Source: a virus
Reading direction: 5' to 3' (one strand)
Length of the DNA: 64,000 bases
Virus record (IMG/VR): IMGVR_UViG_3300049432_000151
Span: 1 to 64,000 of that record
The notes beneath the pieces are model-generated. The model worked only from the letters and a program-made list of their open reading frames with translations, was not told the DNA's origin and made no database searches. A program made the position numbers and the translations under genes. Shown here piece by piece: positions 32,515 to 41,724 of this stretch (positions within the stretch are counted from its first letter, which is position 1; each line of letters starts with the position of its first letter).

Positions 32515-33958
32515 CCTGCACGAGTTCGTTGCGCAGGCGTGGCACGTCGTCGAGCCCGCAGTACCGTTCAAAGACAACTGGCACGTCGGCGCGATCTGCG
32601 AGCACCTCGAGGCCATCTACCGGGGCGAGATCCTGCGGCTGCTCATCAACGTTCCATTCCGCACGGCGAAGTCCACGATTGTCAGCGTCATGTCACCGGC
32701 GTGGCAGTGGATTCATCGGCCGGCTCACAAGTTCCTCTGCGGGTCGTACGCGGCGAAGCTGGCGATCCGCGACAACCTCAAGATGCGGCGGCTGATCCAG
32801 TCGCCGTGGTACCAGGAGCGCTGGGGCCGCGGCTTCAACCTCGTCGACAACAGCGACTGGGGCGACCCTGACGGCTTCAAGCTCACGGACGACCAGAACC
32901 AGAAGGTCCGGTTCGAGAACGACCGCACCGGATACCGCATCGCGTTCGGGTTCGACGGCGGCGTGATGGGCGATGGCGGCAACACCGTCATCATCGACGA
33001 CCCTCACGATCGCAACCAGGCACACTCCGAGAAAGAGCGCGACAGGCATCTCACCACGTTCGACGAGGCGGTTACGACTCGTCTCAATGACCCAACGCGA
33101 GATTCGATCGTGATCATCATGCAGCGACTGCATGAGAGCGATCTCTCAGGTCATGTGCTCGCGAAGGGCGGCTACGAACACGTCCTGATCCCGATGCACT
33201 ACGACCCGAAGCGGTCGCGTGTGACGGTAACCGGGTGGGAAGATCCGCGCACGGAAGAGGGCCAGTTGATGCACCCCGATCGGTTCCCTGAGCCGGTCGT
33301 CGCGCAGATCGAAAAGGACATCGGCCCGTACGCGGCGGCCGGGCAGCTCGAGCAGCGACCCGCGCCATCGGAAGGCGGCATCCTCAAAAAGCAATGGTGG
33401 CGGTTCTACAACGACGACGAGCTGCCGGAGACGTTCGATCGCGAGTGCCAGATGTGGGATCTCGCGTTCAAGAAGACAAAGACGTCGAACTTCATCGCTG
33501 GCCAGGCGTGGGGCAAGAAGGGAGCGAACTGCTACCTGAAGCCCGACGAGGTCTACGCGCGGCTCGACTTCCCCGAAACGATCAAAGCAATGAAGGCGTT
33601 CTCGGTCCGGTATCCGCGCGGAGCTAAGCTGGTCGAGGACAAGGCCAACGGGCCCGCGGCGATCTCGACGCTGAAAAATGACATCGCGGGCCTCATGCCC
33701 GTGGGCGAGGACGGCGGAGCCGAGGGCGTTGCGCATTCAGTCGCTCCATACATAGCCGCTGGCAACGTCTTCCTGCCGAACCCATACGACCGCCAGGGCA
33801 ATCAGCGGCCTGACCGCGCTTGGGTATTGAGGCTCATCGCAAACGCGGCAACGTTTCCGAACGGGTCCATTCCGGCCGGGTCGCACGGTGACGACATCGT
33901 CGCGATGGTTTACGCAATTCACTACCTGATGCACCGACCGAAGGCGAGGGTGATCTGA
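32402..33958 (+). CDS. terL: Terminase large subunit
   Basis: 518 residues. The ATPase has the region NVPFRTAKSTIVSVM (about residues 83-97) in the Walker A position and VIIDDPHDRNQA (about 196) as Walker B. The RNase H-type nuclease has CQMWDLAFKKTKTSN (Asp near 352), LVEDKANGPAA and SHGDDIVAMVYA. It powers DNA packaging and cuts the concatemer. The P-loop is unusual (Thr-Ala instead of the usual Gly before Lys-Ser). The 113-nt overlap with the small subunit is long for this genome. Confidence 0.93.
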   Translation: MTNSRTASPRPVELEKRPIEEEELLLLEEDLRRRASTSLHEFVAQAWHVVEPAVPFKDNWHVGAICEHLEAIYRGEILRLLINVPFRTAKSTIVSVMSPAWQWIHRPAHKFLCGSYAAKLAIRDNLKMRRLIQSPWYQERWGRGFNLVDNSDWGDPDGFKLTDDQNQKVRFENDRTGYRIAFGFDGGVMGDGGNTVIIDDPHDRNQAHSEKERDRHLTTFDEAVTTRLNDPTRDSIVIIMQRLHESDLSGHVLAKGGYEHVLIPMHYDPKRSRVTVTGWEDPRTEEGQLMHPDRFPEPVVAQIEKDIGPYAAAGQLEQRPAPSEGGILKKQWWRFYNDDELPETFDRECQMWDLAFKKTKTSNFIAGQAWGKKGANCYLKPDEVYARLDFPETIKAMKAFSVRYPRGAKLVEDKANGPAAISTLKNDIAGLMPVGEDGGAEGVAHSVAPYIAAGNVFLPNPYDRQGNQRPDRAWVLRLIANAATFPNGSIPAGSHGDDIVAMVYAIHYLMHRPKARVI

Positions 33959-34242
33959 TGCTCATGACGATCATTACGATTTTCGTCGTCACGCAGCTCG
34001 CGATCGCCGCCGTTGTGCTGCCGATCGCCTACATCCGGCGCCACGTTTACCGCCGAAAGATGCTGTCGTTCTGCATGCGCGACTCGAATGGCGAGATCTA
34101 CATCGTTGATCCGCAGACCGGCACGGCCCACAACTTCTCCAAGCTGCTCACGGAACGGATGACGCCGTACAAACCGCGTTCTCCTCGGCAATCGAAGCGA
34201 GCACGCAGTCGCTTCCGTCGCCATCTCGCCGGGGCGCAATAG
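33958..34242 (+). CDS. Small membrane protein between terminase and portal
   Basis: 94 residues. An N-terminal transmembrane segment (IITIFVVTQLAIAAVVLPIA) is followed by a basic tail with RDSNGEIYIVDPQTGTAHNF. TGATG overlap with the terminase gene. It could be a head-gene-linked holin-like or assembly protein, but nothing is specific. Confidence 0.6.
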   Translation: MLMTIITIFVVTQLAIAAVVLPIAYIRRHVYRRKMLSFCMRDSNGEIYIVDPQTGTAHNFSKLLTERMTPYKPRSPRQSKRARSRFRRHLAGAQ

Positions 34243-34245
34243 CGG

Positions 34246-36684
34246 ATGAGGAACTTTCTTTCACTCCGCGGAGCCGGCGTTCTGCCTGGTATTCCGCGCA
34301 GTGACTCGTCTCCTCTCGCCGGCTTGCCCGTCCTGTTTCCGAACGGCACTCAGTCGCGTGACGGTGCTGTGTTCACTCGCGACCAGCCACCCGGAACGCA
34401 GCGACGCACGCACGACGAGATCGCATGGGAGGCGGTCAACCGTCTCTTCAGCTCGTCGCAGATGACGGGAACGTACGCGCCGAAGGAGGCATACGCGCTG
34501 TCGCCATGGATGGCGCCGGCGATCAACGCATTCGCAGGGACCGTGGCAGCTCGGACCTTCCGCGTCATGGAGCGGAAGAAGGTGCTCGACGAGCACTGGC
34601 TCCTCGACCTGATCGCACGCCCCAACAGGATGCTCCGCACGAGCGAATACGCGCTGCTGTACTACACCGCCGCGCTGTGGCGCTACGACGGCGAAGTGTT
34701 CTGGGAGCTTGAGTACGGCAGTGACCCAAAGAAGAAGCCGGGTGACCGCCGAAGCGTCAAGGCGCAACCCACAGCGATCTGGCTCTGGCACCGCGGCTGC
34801 GTGACGCCGGCGCTCGACTCGCGGACCCGCGAGTTCCTCGGATGGGAGATCAATTTCGAAGGCGCTCGGAAGTTCGTTGATCGCCTCGACATGCTGCACC
34901 TCCCGCAGTTCGACCCAACGAAATTCAATCCGCTCGGCCCATCGCGCGGCACGTCGATCTGGCAGGCGAAGCGTCTCGCGATGACAAACGAGATCCGCGC
35001 GCAGCGTTGGAATACCGAATGGTGGAGTCGCGGTATCGCGCCGTCAGTCGCGTTCGTGAACAAAGATGGCAACGCCGTCGGCGACTCGCCGGAAGCGGAA
35101 GAGCAGTTCTTGGCCAAAGTGAAAGCGAAGGTCGCCGGAAAGAACGGCGAGCCGATGCTATTCCTCGGTGACTGGGTCATCCAGCAGCTCGAGGCCTCGC
35201 AGCGCGACGCTCAGTTCATCGAGGGCATGGACCAGAACCGTAAGGCGATCCTAGCCGGCAACACGCCGCCGATTGCGATGGGTGACAACGAAGCAAACTA
35301 CGCGAACGCCAATGCGCAGATCAAGGCGTGGCTGTCGTTCGACGTCATTCCTGCTCTTTCGTTCTTCGCATCGTGCATCGACGTCACGTTCATTTACGAC
35401 GAGCCGCGGATCTGGACGGACTTCTCGACCGACGACATCGATGAGCTGCAGGAGGGCAAGGCAGCCCGTGTCGAACGGTATGTGAGCCTCATCCAGGCGC
35501 GTCACTCGCCGAAAGTCGCGGCACAGATCGCCGGCATCGACGTTGACCCGAGCATGCCCGGCTACGACCAGGTGTTCCTCTCGTTCTCGCAAATCCCGTA
35601 CGAGTACGCCGTCGAAGGCCAGAGCGTCAGCGTGTCAAAGGATGACGACCCAATGGGCGCCGACGCCGTACCAGCACAACAGGCCGCGGCTCGACCGAAA
35701 CCCGTCGGGCAGGCAGCCGCAGACGAACCGACACCGCCAGCGGCCGCCGCCAAGAACGTCGAGCCAGCGCAGCGGACCCTCCGCATCGCGGTGCCGACCG
35801 ATCCAACTCCGACACGAATTGTGAAGCCTATGTCATCCCGAGCCGCAGACAGGGCTGACGACAAGATTCTCCGCGTCATTCTCGAGATCGTCGGCAAGGA
35901 CACGAAGAAGCTCCGAGACAAGTCGCGTACATACCAGCTCCGCGCGTTCCAGGTCGGAACGGAGCAGGTCGGGAACGCTCTCGGTTTGGAGAAGTTCCTG
36001 CCGATCGACAACCCGCGTGTGATCGCGTTCCTTGAGGAGCGCGGCAACCTCATAACGTCGGTCCCGGAAGGCGTGGCGAACCGCATCTTCGCGAAGACGA
36101 CAGGCCTGATTGAGAAGGGCACTACGCCGGAAGACATCGGGACCATCATCCGCAAAGACTTCAACGTCCTCTCCGACTTCAAGGCGAGGCAGATCGGCCG
36201 GCAGGAAGTCGGCTCAGCGCTCAACGGCGGCCGTCACCTGCAGATGGTCGAAGAGGGCGTCGACGGTCGCGAGTGGCTATCGTCGAAAGACGCGCGCGTC
36301 CGGGACTCTCATGTCAGCGTCGACGGTGAAGTTGTCGAGGGCGTCGACGCGAAGTACTCGAACGGATTGCGCTACCCGCAGGATCCGGAAGGCGACGCAT
36401 CAGAGACGATCAACTGCCGATGCATTGAACTGCCTGCTGTCGGCGGCGGGCAGCGCGCAGCTCGTTGCGCCGCACACCTGCGCGCGATCGGCGCGCTGGC
36501 CATTCGTGAGGCTGCAGCACAGAACGAAACGATCGACGAGCGCGCCGGGTACTGGCGTGCAGTCGTGCTGGCGAAGGATGTTCGGGCGATCGAGCGGCAG
36601 ATGGCCAGTGCCATCAGCTCGGTCATCAACGGCTGGCGCGCGCCGATTCTGAAGGCGCTCGCTGAACTCGGCGTCGCGAAGTAG
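34246..36684 (+). CDS. Portal protein fused to a MuF (SPP1 gp7-like) domain
   Basis: 812 residues. Residues about 60-470 are an HK97-type portal: YALSPWMAPAINAFAGTVAA, MLHLPQFDPTKFNPLGPSRG, and AILAGNTPPIAMGDNEANYA in the stem/wing region. A Pro/Ala linker (about 490-530) leads to a helical part and a MuF-type domain. This has FKARQIGRQEVGSALNGGRH, DARVRDSHVSVDGEVVEG and ETINCRCIELP, the conserved end of Phage_Mu_F/SPP1 gp7. In most phages these are separate proteins. The MuF part probably enters the head with DNA. Confidence 0.9.
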   Translation: MRNFLSLRGAGVLPGIPRSDSSPLAGLPVLFPNGTQSRDGAVFTRDQPPGTQRRTHDEIAWEAVNRLFSSSQMTGTYAPKEAYALSPWMAPAINAFAGTVAARTFRVMERKKVLDEHWLLDLIARPNRMLRTSEYALLYYTAALWRYDGEVFWELEYGSDPKKKPGDRRSVKAQPTAIWLWHRGCVTPALDSRTREFLGWEINFEGARKFVDRLDMLHLPQFDPTKFNPLGPSRGTSIWQAKRLAMTNEIRAQRWNTEWWSRGIAPSVAFVNKDGNAVGDSPEAEEQFLAKVKAKVAGKNGEPMLFLGDWVIQQLEASQRDAQFIEGMDQNRKAILAGNTPPIAMGDNEANYANANAQIKAWLSFDVIPALSFFASCIDVTFIYDEPRIWTDFSTDDIDELQEGKAARVERYVSLIQARHSPKVAAQIAGIDVDPSMPGYDQVFLSFSQIPYEYAVEGQSVSVSKDDDPMGADAVPAQQAAARPKPVGQAAADEPTPPAAAAKNVEPAQRTLRIAVPTDPTPTRIVKPMSSRAADRADDKILRVILEIVGKDTKKLRDKSRTYQLRAFQVGTEQVGNALGLEKFLPIDNPRVIAFLEERGNLITSVPEGVANRIFAKTTGLIEKGTTPEDIGTIIRKDFNVLSDFKARQIGRQEVGSALNGGRHLQMVEEGVDGREWLSSKDARVRDSHVSVDGEVVEGVDAKYSNGLRYPQDPEGDASETINCRCIELPAVGGGQRAARCAAHLRAIGALAIREAAAQNETIDERAGYWRAVVLAKDVRAIERQMASAISSVINGWRAPILKALAELGVAK

Positions 36685-36712
36685 CGCGCTTCCACGACGA
36701 AGGAGAACGAAC

Positions 36713-39073
36713 ATGCCGGACATCATCACGCCGTTCGAGATCGCGCGGCACCCACTCCGCGGCACGAAAGAGATCAGCTCTGAACGGATCGTGCTCGTCG
36801 CCGCCGAGATGCGCGCGGCCGATGGCGCGAGCGACGAGCGGCCGATCGTCGAGATCACTTCGACGTCGACCGGTGAGGATCGCCACGGCTCGACGATCAT
36901 CGAGTGGGACGACGCCACGTTCATGCGCACCGGTCACGTGTTGTGGGCGCACGACATCGTTCCGGCATACCCGTTCGTGGGCAAGAAGCTGTCGTCTCGG
37001 AAGGTGGGAAACAAGTCGGTCTCCGAGGTCGAGCTGCTCGTCAACCTGTGGCGCCACATGAACTGCAATCTCGCCGCGTTCCTCTGGGAGGCGTACCGCG
37101 ATCACGGGATGGGCGCCATGTCCCGGGCGTTCATTCCTAAGGTGTGGAAGAACCGGACAGCGACCACGATCCCGACCGAGCTCGCGGAGAACATCGAGTA
37201 CCTGAAGGTCGAGCAGACCGAAGAGAGCTTCGTCAACGTGCCTTCGAACCGCGACTCTTTGGCACGCGCCATCGAACGTAAGCGCACTGCCGGCACATTC
37301 AACGACCAGCTCGCCCGGATGCTCGGATACGAGTTCACGCCGATCATCCTCCGAACTGAAAAGGAACCGTCAATGCCGACACGTACCCTCGAGTCTTTCC
37401 GATCCGATCTCGCGGGAGTTCTCACCCGCTGTGGATGTGAGCCGTACCGCGAGCCGAAACCCGAATCGCTGACGGACGAAGAGAAGACCACAGAGCTCGC
37501 GCTAATGACGGAGATGGCGGTCGCGATCCTCGCCACCATGGATGTCGCGCTGCGCGGCTGGAAGGCGACCCTCGAGAACTTTCAAAGGAACATCTACACG
37601 AACGTGGTCGTCGACGCGATGTATCGCATCGAGGGCCTGATCTGGCGCGCGAAGGAATGGTACGGGGCAGACCTCGTTCTCGCGATTCCGGAGCTCAGTG
37701 CCGACGATATGGAGAGGATTGCTTCCGCGGCGCCTGGCGCTGCAACTCGAGGTATCCGCTACGTCCAGCGCACGGTTCTGCCGACGACCGAGCGAGCTGC
37801 AACGCGCGCGAAGGTGACGGAACTCCTCCGCTGCTGCGGCTGCGGTCCTTACGAGGAACCGAAGCCCACGCTTCCGTCAGACGACGCGACGCGCGCTGCC
37901 GAAGTGACGATCCTCCGTGAACTCGCAGATCTCGCGATGCAATTGGCGGAAGCAGGCATGAGAGGCTGGAAGGGCGCCGAGACGGAGCAGTTGCGCGGCA
38001 TGTCGTCGAGCCGCGTTTACGACGGCATGTGGCTCTTCGACTGGTGCGCCCGCTCACTGAGTGAGTGGTACGGCGAAGAGATTGACGCGATGCCTACCGT
38101 CGATCTCGTCGAGGTGGAGCGCGCATTGAAGGGCAGCGTGGCTGGGATCCGCGCCGGCGCCGTATTCGCGAAGAAGAACCTCGAGAAGATCGACCAGGTC
38201 ATCGAGATCATGACCGAGCTCCGTGCGGCCGCGAACAAGCCGACCGCGGACGACATCCCGGCGGAGGAGCGCAAGCGTCAGGCTCGAGCTGTTCAGTTCA
38301 TCCGAATGGCCGGGCCGTTTGAGTTCGCGTCAACGCAGGTGAATCTTGAAGGCGAGGCGGCCGAGAAGATCCTCGCCCTGGCCGCGACGATTCCTGATGA
38401 CGCGCTTGCAGAGAAGGGTCGCGAGACCGAACCGCACGTGACGGTGAAGTTCGGGATAGATCCAGAAGTCGGCGCGGTGTCGCTCGCCGAGACAATCGAA
38501 AACTCCGACTCCGCGAAGGAGATGGCAGAGCGCGGCGCAACGATGACACTCGGTGCGACCGCAATCTTCGAAGCTGACGAATATGACGTCGTCTTTGTCA
38601 CGGTCGACTCCCCCGACCTCCTCCTGCTGAACAAGATCATCTCCGAAGACGTGCCGGTCACGGACACGCATCCTGAGTACATCCCGCACGTGACGCTCGC
38701 CTATGTGAAGAAGGGCGAGGGTCAGAAGTTCGCCGGCGACGAGACTCTCGCCGGCACGATCGTCACGTTCGACGCGATCACCTACTCCGACGTCGACGGG
38801 AACACTACGGACATTCAGTTCGCCGCCGAAGCTGCCCGAGCCGAAACGGAGACCGGTGAACGCAGCGGCATCCGGATCAACGGCGTGCCGATCGAACAGA
38901 TCGCCGGCGTGACCTCATTCATCAGAATCAAAGACACCGGCAGCGTGGCGCGCGAGCACGTCACGACCAGCCAACCCATTCGTGTGCTCGCACCGGACGC
39001 TTCGCGAGATCGCCGCGAGGAGAGTCCCGCCACCGGGCGATCAGGTCTTTACGTGAAGCTGCTCAGCGACTGA
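36713..39073 (+). CDS. Prohead protease fused to a 2H phosphoesterase domain
   Basis: 786 residues, with AAGGAG before ATG. Residues 1-165 look like a prohead protease: STSTGEDRHGSTIIEWDDAT, LWAHD supplying the His, and GAMSRAFIPKVW the Ser region. Two similar helical units follow near residues 225-345 and 360-475, each opening with CGC(E/G)PY(R/E)EPKP. Residues about 515-700 form a 2H phosphoesterase domain with EPHVTVKFG (His575) and IPHVTLAYV (His659), the paired HxT motifs of the 2'-5' RNA ligase/cyclic-nucleotide phosphodiesterase fold. A Ser-rich tail ends the protein. The protease would mature the capsid; the 2H part could cleave 2'-5' or cyclic oligonucleotides. Confidence 0.8.
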   Translation: MPDIITPFEIARHPLRGTKEISSERIVLVAAEMRAADGASDERPIVEITSTSTGEDRHGSTIIEWDDATFMRTGHVLWAHDIVPAYPFVGKKLSSRKVGNKSVSEVELLVNLWRHMNCNLAAFLWEAYRDHGMGAMSRAFIPKVWKNRTATTIPTELAENIEYLKVEQTEESFVNVPSNRDSLARAIERKRTAGTFNDQLARMLGYEFTPIILRTEKEPSMPTRTLESFRSDLAGVLTRCGCEPYREPKPESLTDEEKTTELALMTEMAVAILATMDVALRGWKATLENFQRNIYTNVVVDAMYRIEGLIWRAKEWYGADLVLAIPELSADDMERIASAAPGAATRGIRYVQRTVLPTTERAATRAKVTELLRCCGCGPYEEPKPTLPSDDATRAAEVTILRELADLAMQLAEAGMRGWKGAETEQLRGMSSSRVYDGMWLFDWCARSLSEWYGEEIDAMPTVDLVEVERALKGSVAGIRAGAVFAKKNLEKIDQVIEIMTELRAAANKPTADDIPAEERKRQARAVQFIRMAGPFEFASTQVNLEGEAAEKILALAATIPDDALAEKGRETEPHVTVKFGIDPEVGAVSLAETIENSDSAKEMAERGATMTLGATAIFEADEYDVVFVTVDSPDLLLLNKIISEDVPVTDTHPEYIPHVTLAYVKKGEGQKFAGDETLAGTIVTFDAITYSDVDGNTTDIQFAAEAARAETETGERSGIRINGVPIEQIAGVTSFIRIKDTGSVAREHVTTSQPIRVLAPDASRDRREESPATGRSGLYVKLLSD

Positions 39074-39130
39074 GACGTCGGGAGCTAACGCAGCCGCAAC
39101 CGTTCCACTCATTCACCCTTCAACCGCACG

Positions 39131-39159
39131 AGGCCGCCGCGAGGCGGTCTTTGTCTTTT
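39131..39159 (+). terminator. Intrinsic terminator-like hairpin before the capsid gene
   Basis: AGGCCGCC, loop GCGA, GGCGGTCT (one G-T pair), followed by TTTGTCTTTT. It ends directly before the AGGAG of the capsid gene. It could end the protease transcript or act as an attenuator or RNA-processing site controlling capsid supply. Confidence 0.6.
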
Positions 39160-39170
39160 CAGGAGAAAAG

Positions 39171-40448
39171 ATGGCTACCAAAGATGTGACGCTCAATGAC
39201 GTTGCCAATTTCGTCTTCGAGCAGATGTTCAACGACCCGAAGCTCCGTGAGGTTCCGGAGAACGAGCGCGCGGCATACGTCGCCAAGCGCTTCAATGCTC
39301 TCGCCGAGGAAGTCGCTGAGGCTCGCGCCGAGGCGAAGGTCACCGGCATCCGCACGCAGATGACCGAGCTGCAGTCGGCGATGACCGAGATGCAGGAGCG
39401 CGCGACGCGCGCCGAGAAGTTCCGCGCCAACGACCACGGCTTCCACCGCGGCATCGATGGCAAGCTCCAGCCGAACGTCTCCCGCGAGACGGCGGAGACG
39501 CTCGTCACGATGATCCGCGCCATGAAGGACAAGGAGTTCGAAAAAGCACGCGCCGTTTCGAGCGGCGTGGGCGCTGAAGGCGGATTCCTCCTCCAGACCG
39601 ATGTCGCTGCCGACATCCTTCGCCTCGTCCCTGACACCGGTCTGTATCCGCAGATTGCGCGTCCGTGGCCGATGGGAACGAAGAAGGTCGACATCGGCAG
39701 CGTGCTCTCTCAGATGGGTGCGTACTGGCCCGAAGAGAACAACGCGATCACGCCGAGCTTCCCTGGCTTCGGAAAGGTCTCGCTCGAGGCGAAGTTGCTC
39801 GGCGCGCTGATCCCAGTTCCTCTGACACTCATCGAGGATTCCACCCCCGAGCTCGGCCAGCTCTTCGCTGATCTGATCCGGGAGTGCATCGCACTCGAGA
39901 TTGACCGCGTCGCCATCGTAGGCAAGTCGGCCGCGAACGGCGGAACGGATCCGTTTGACGGTCTGCTCAACTCCACGGGCATCAAGGTGAAGGTCATGGA
40001 CAATGGCCACACCTCGTTCAAGAACATCGGCTGGGAGTATCTGCAGGACCTGCAGGACACCGTGCCGGAAGGTGCTCGCGACGACAACTCGTACCTCATC
40101 AACCAGTCGGTGTTCAACTTCCTGCGCAAGCAGAAGGACGCCGACGGTCAGCCGATCTGGCAGCGTCCTGCTGACGGTGAGCCGGGCACGTTGTGCGGTA
40201 AGCCGTACTTCAAGACCGAGCGGATGCCGGCGTACAGCGCGGCCGCTCAGCCTTCCAAGCGCAGCGCGCTGTACGGCAACTGGAAGAAGTGGGCAATCTT
40301 CGGCAACCGCAAGGAGCTGACGATCGCCACCTCTGACGTTGCGGGTGACGCATTCAAGAACGTGCAGCTGATCCTGCGCGGAATCACGCGGGTCGGCTTT
40401 GCTTCGTTCGGGCCAGCGATCTCCACGCTCGAGACTGCGGCGAACTAG
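39171..40448 (+). CDS. Major capsid protein (HK97 fold)
   Basis: 425 residues. Residues 1-85 are a charged coiled coil (delta/scaffold domain: RFNALAEEVAEARAEAKVTG). A protease site is likely shortly before SSGVGAEGGFLLQTDVAADI. The body has the HK97 capsid pattern: LKLVPDTG-like LRLVPDTGLYPQIARPWPMG, a core with LGALIPVPLTLIEDSTPELG, and the C-terminal GITRVGFASFGPAISTLE. A strong AGGAG precedes the ATG. Its product is probably cut by the upstream protease during head maturation. Confidence 0.92.
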   Translation: MATKDVTLNDVANFVFEQMFNDPKLREVPENERAAYVAKRFNALAEEVAEARAEAKVTGIRTQMTELQSAMTEMQERATRAEKFRANDHGFHRGIDGKLQPNVSRETAETLVTMIRAMKDKEFEKARAVSSGVGAEGGFLLQTDVAADILRLVPDTGLYPQIARPWPMGTKKVDIGSVLSQMGAYWPEENNAITPSFPGFGKVSLEAKLLGALIPVPLTLIEDSTPELGQLFADLIRECIALEIDRVAIVGKSAANGGTDPFDGLLNSTGIKVKVMDNGHTSFKNIGWEYLQDLQDTVPEGARDDNSYLINQSVFNFLRKQKDADGQPIWQRPADGEPGTLCGKPYFKTERMPAYSAAAQPSKRSALYGNWKKWAIFGNRKELTIATSDVAGDAFKNVQLILRGITRVGFASFGPAISTLETAAN

Positions 40449-40498
40449 TTCGCGTCAGCCTCCCCTCGTCTCTTCTCCCATCATCAACCATCTGATCG

Positions 40499-40531
40499 GT
40501 GCGGCGCGCTCCAGCCTGGGGCGCGTCGCAC
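40499..40531 (+). promoter_or_regulatory. GC-rich hairpin before the putative decoration gene
   Basis: GTGCGGCGCGCTCC and GGGGCGCGTCGCAC pair around AGCCT in the gap between capsid and decoration genes, 16 nt before ATG 40547. There is no T-run, so mRNA stabilisation or processing fits better than termination. Confidence 0.5.
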
Positions 40532-40546
40532 TCAGGAGACACGGCT

Positions 40547-41242
40547 ATGCCGTTCAACGAAAACAACGTGTTCTACCAGGACCCAGTCCTGCTGCCGGGC
40601 GCGCAGGTCACGCCTCGCATCGTCAACGCGGACGTCAGCCTTCCGGCGACACCGTTCGACTTTGCGGATGCTCAGACGCTCTTCGCGAATCTGAACATTC
40701 ACGAGTTCCTCGTCACCGCCCTCGCTGGCGCGAACAACGACCTCGCGTTCATCGCGCGGACGCCGGGCACCACGCCGACGGTTCGCGTAACGTTCACCGT
40801 CGCTGGCAACAACACCCCCCTCTCGATCGCAGTGGTCGGTGAGGACATCACCGTCAACGTCGCAACCGGCGCCGGTGGTGCTGCTACGTCGACGGCTGCG
40901 CAGGTGAAGGCGGCGATCGAAGCGCACGCTGCGGCGAGCGCTCTGGTCGTCGTCGAGCTCGCGCCGGCCAATGATGGCACCGGTGTCGTCACTGCCCTGG
41001 CTCAGACCCCGCTCGCTGGGCCCACGGGCACCACGCCGACGATGGACGTCAAACTCCAGCACGGCATCACCGCGACCACTCTCGCGGACCATTCCGCCTT
41101 CGCACAGAAGACCGCCGCGTCCGTCGAGTTCAAGACGTTCGCGAACGTCGCGTCGAAGGGTCAGTGGGTCCTCGACCGCGGCGCCGACGCTGACGAAGTG
41201 TTCGCCGTCAGCATCGTCGCGCAGTACCGCCCGAAAGCGTAA
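40547..41242 (+). CDS. Putative head decoration protein
   Basis: 231 residues from ATG 40547 (AGGAG upstream). It is beta-rich, with a Thr/Ala-rich middle (TPTVRVTFTVAGNNTPLSIA), and has a C-terminal part with VASKGQWVLDRGADADEVFA. The family is not known to me. Its position directly after the capsid gene, its high-expression features and its composition point to a capsid decoration or stabilising protein. Confidence 0.55.
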   Translation: MPFNENNVFYQDPVLLPGAQVTPRIVNADVSLPATPFDFADAQTLFANLNIHEFLVTALAGANNDLAFIARTPGTTPTVRVTFTVAGNNTPLSIAVVGEDITVNVATGAGGAATSTAAQVKAAIEAHAAASALVVVELAPANDGTGVVTALAQTPLAGPTGTTPTMDVKLQHGITATTLADHSAFAQKTAASVEFKTFANVASKGQWVLDRGADADEVFAVSIVAQYRPKA

Positions 41243-41275
41243 CCGCGCAACCCAACCATCATCAACGCATTCCGA

Positions 41276-41303
41276 GTGAGGGGCGGCTTCCGCCGCCTCT
41301 CAC
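41276..41303 (+). terminator. Strong 12-bp hairpin
   Basis: GTGAGGGGCGGC, loop TTCC, GCCGCCTCTCAC with one G-T pair. No T-run follows. It lies between the decoration gene and the next late gene, probably ending or protecting the abundant capsid/decoration mRNA. Confidence 0.6.
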
Positions 41304-41315
41304 GCTGGAGAATCG

Positions 41316-41714
41316 ATGCGATTCGAGATCACAACCGCGGTCCACTTCGGCTACATGCGGACGCCGGGTGTCTATGACGACATGACCGAAGCTGATGCGG
41401 CGAACCTGTCGGCACCGCGGGCAGGGCTGCCACACGGGTACGGGCGTGCCGTTGCTGAAGAGAACTCGCCAGTGGTGGCGCCCGTTGTCGCACCGCTTCA
41501 GCCGGCAGTCGAGGACACAAATGATGAAACCACCGCAGAGAAATCCGAGCCGCCCTCCAGCGGAACGGGATCGAATGATCCGGCAACAGGATCATCGAAC
41601 ACGGATCCGAAACAACCTGCCGAGTTCACCTGCCCCACCTGCAGCAAGTCCTTCACCGAGTCCGCAGACCCGGCAGTCTCCCTCTCCGGACACAGACGTT
41701 CGAAGAAACACTGA
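41316..41714 (+). CDS. Small late protein with C-terminal C2H2-like zinc finger
   Basis: 132 residues. The N-terminal 55 residues look folded (MRFEITTAVHFGYMRTPGVY). The middle is a disordered Asp/Ser/Thr/Pro linker. Residues 104-132 read FTCPTCSKSFTES...LSGHRRSKKH, matching Cys2-His2 spacing (C-x2-C-x3-F...L-x2-H-x4-H) with a longer finger loop. C2H2 fingers are rare in phage virion genes. It may bind DNA or another structural protein near the head. Confidence 0.6.
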   Translation: MRFEITTAVHFGYMRTPGVYDDMTEADAANLSAPRAGLPHGYGRAVAEENSPVVAPVVAPLQPAVEDTNDETTAEKSEPPSSGTGSNDPATGSSNTDPKQPAEFTCPTCSKSFTESADPAVSLSGHRRSKKH

Positions 41715-41724
41715 GGAGTGACGC

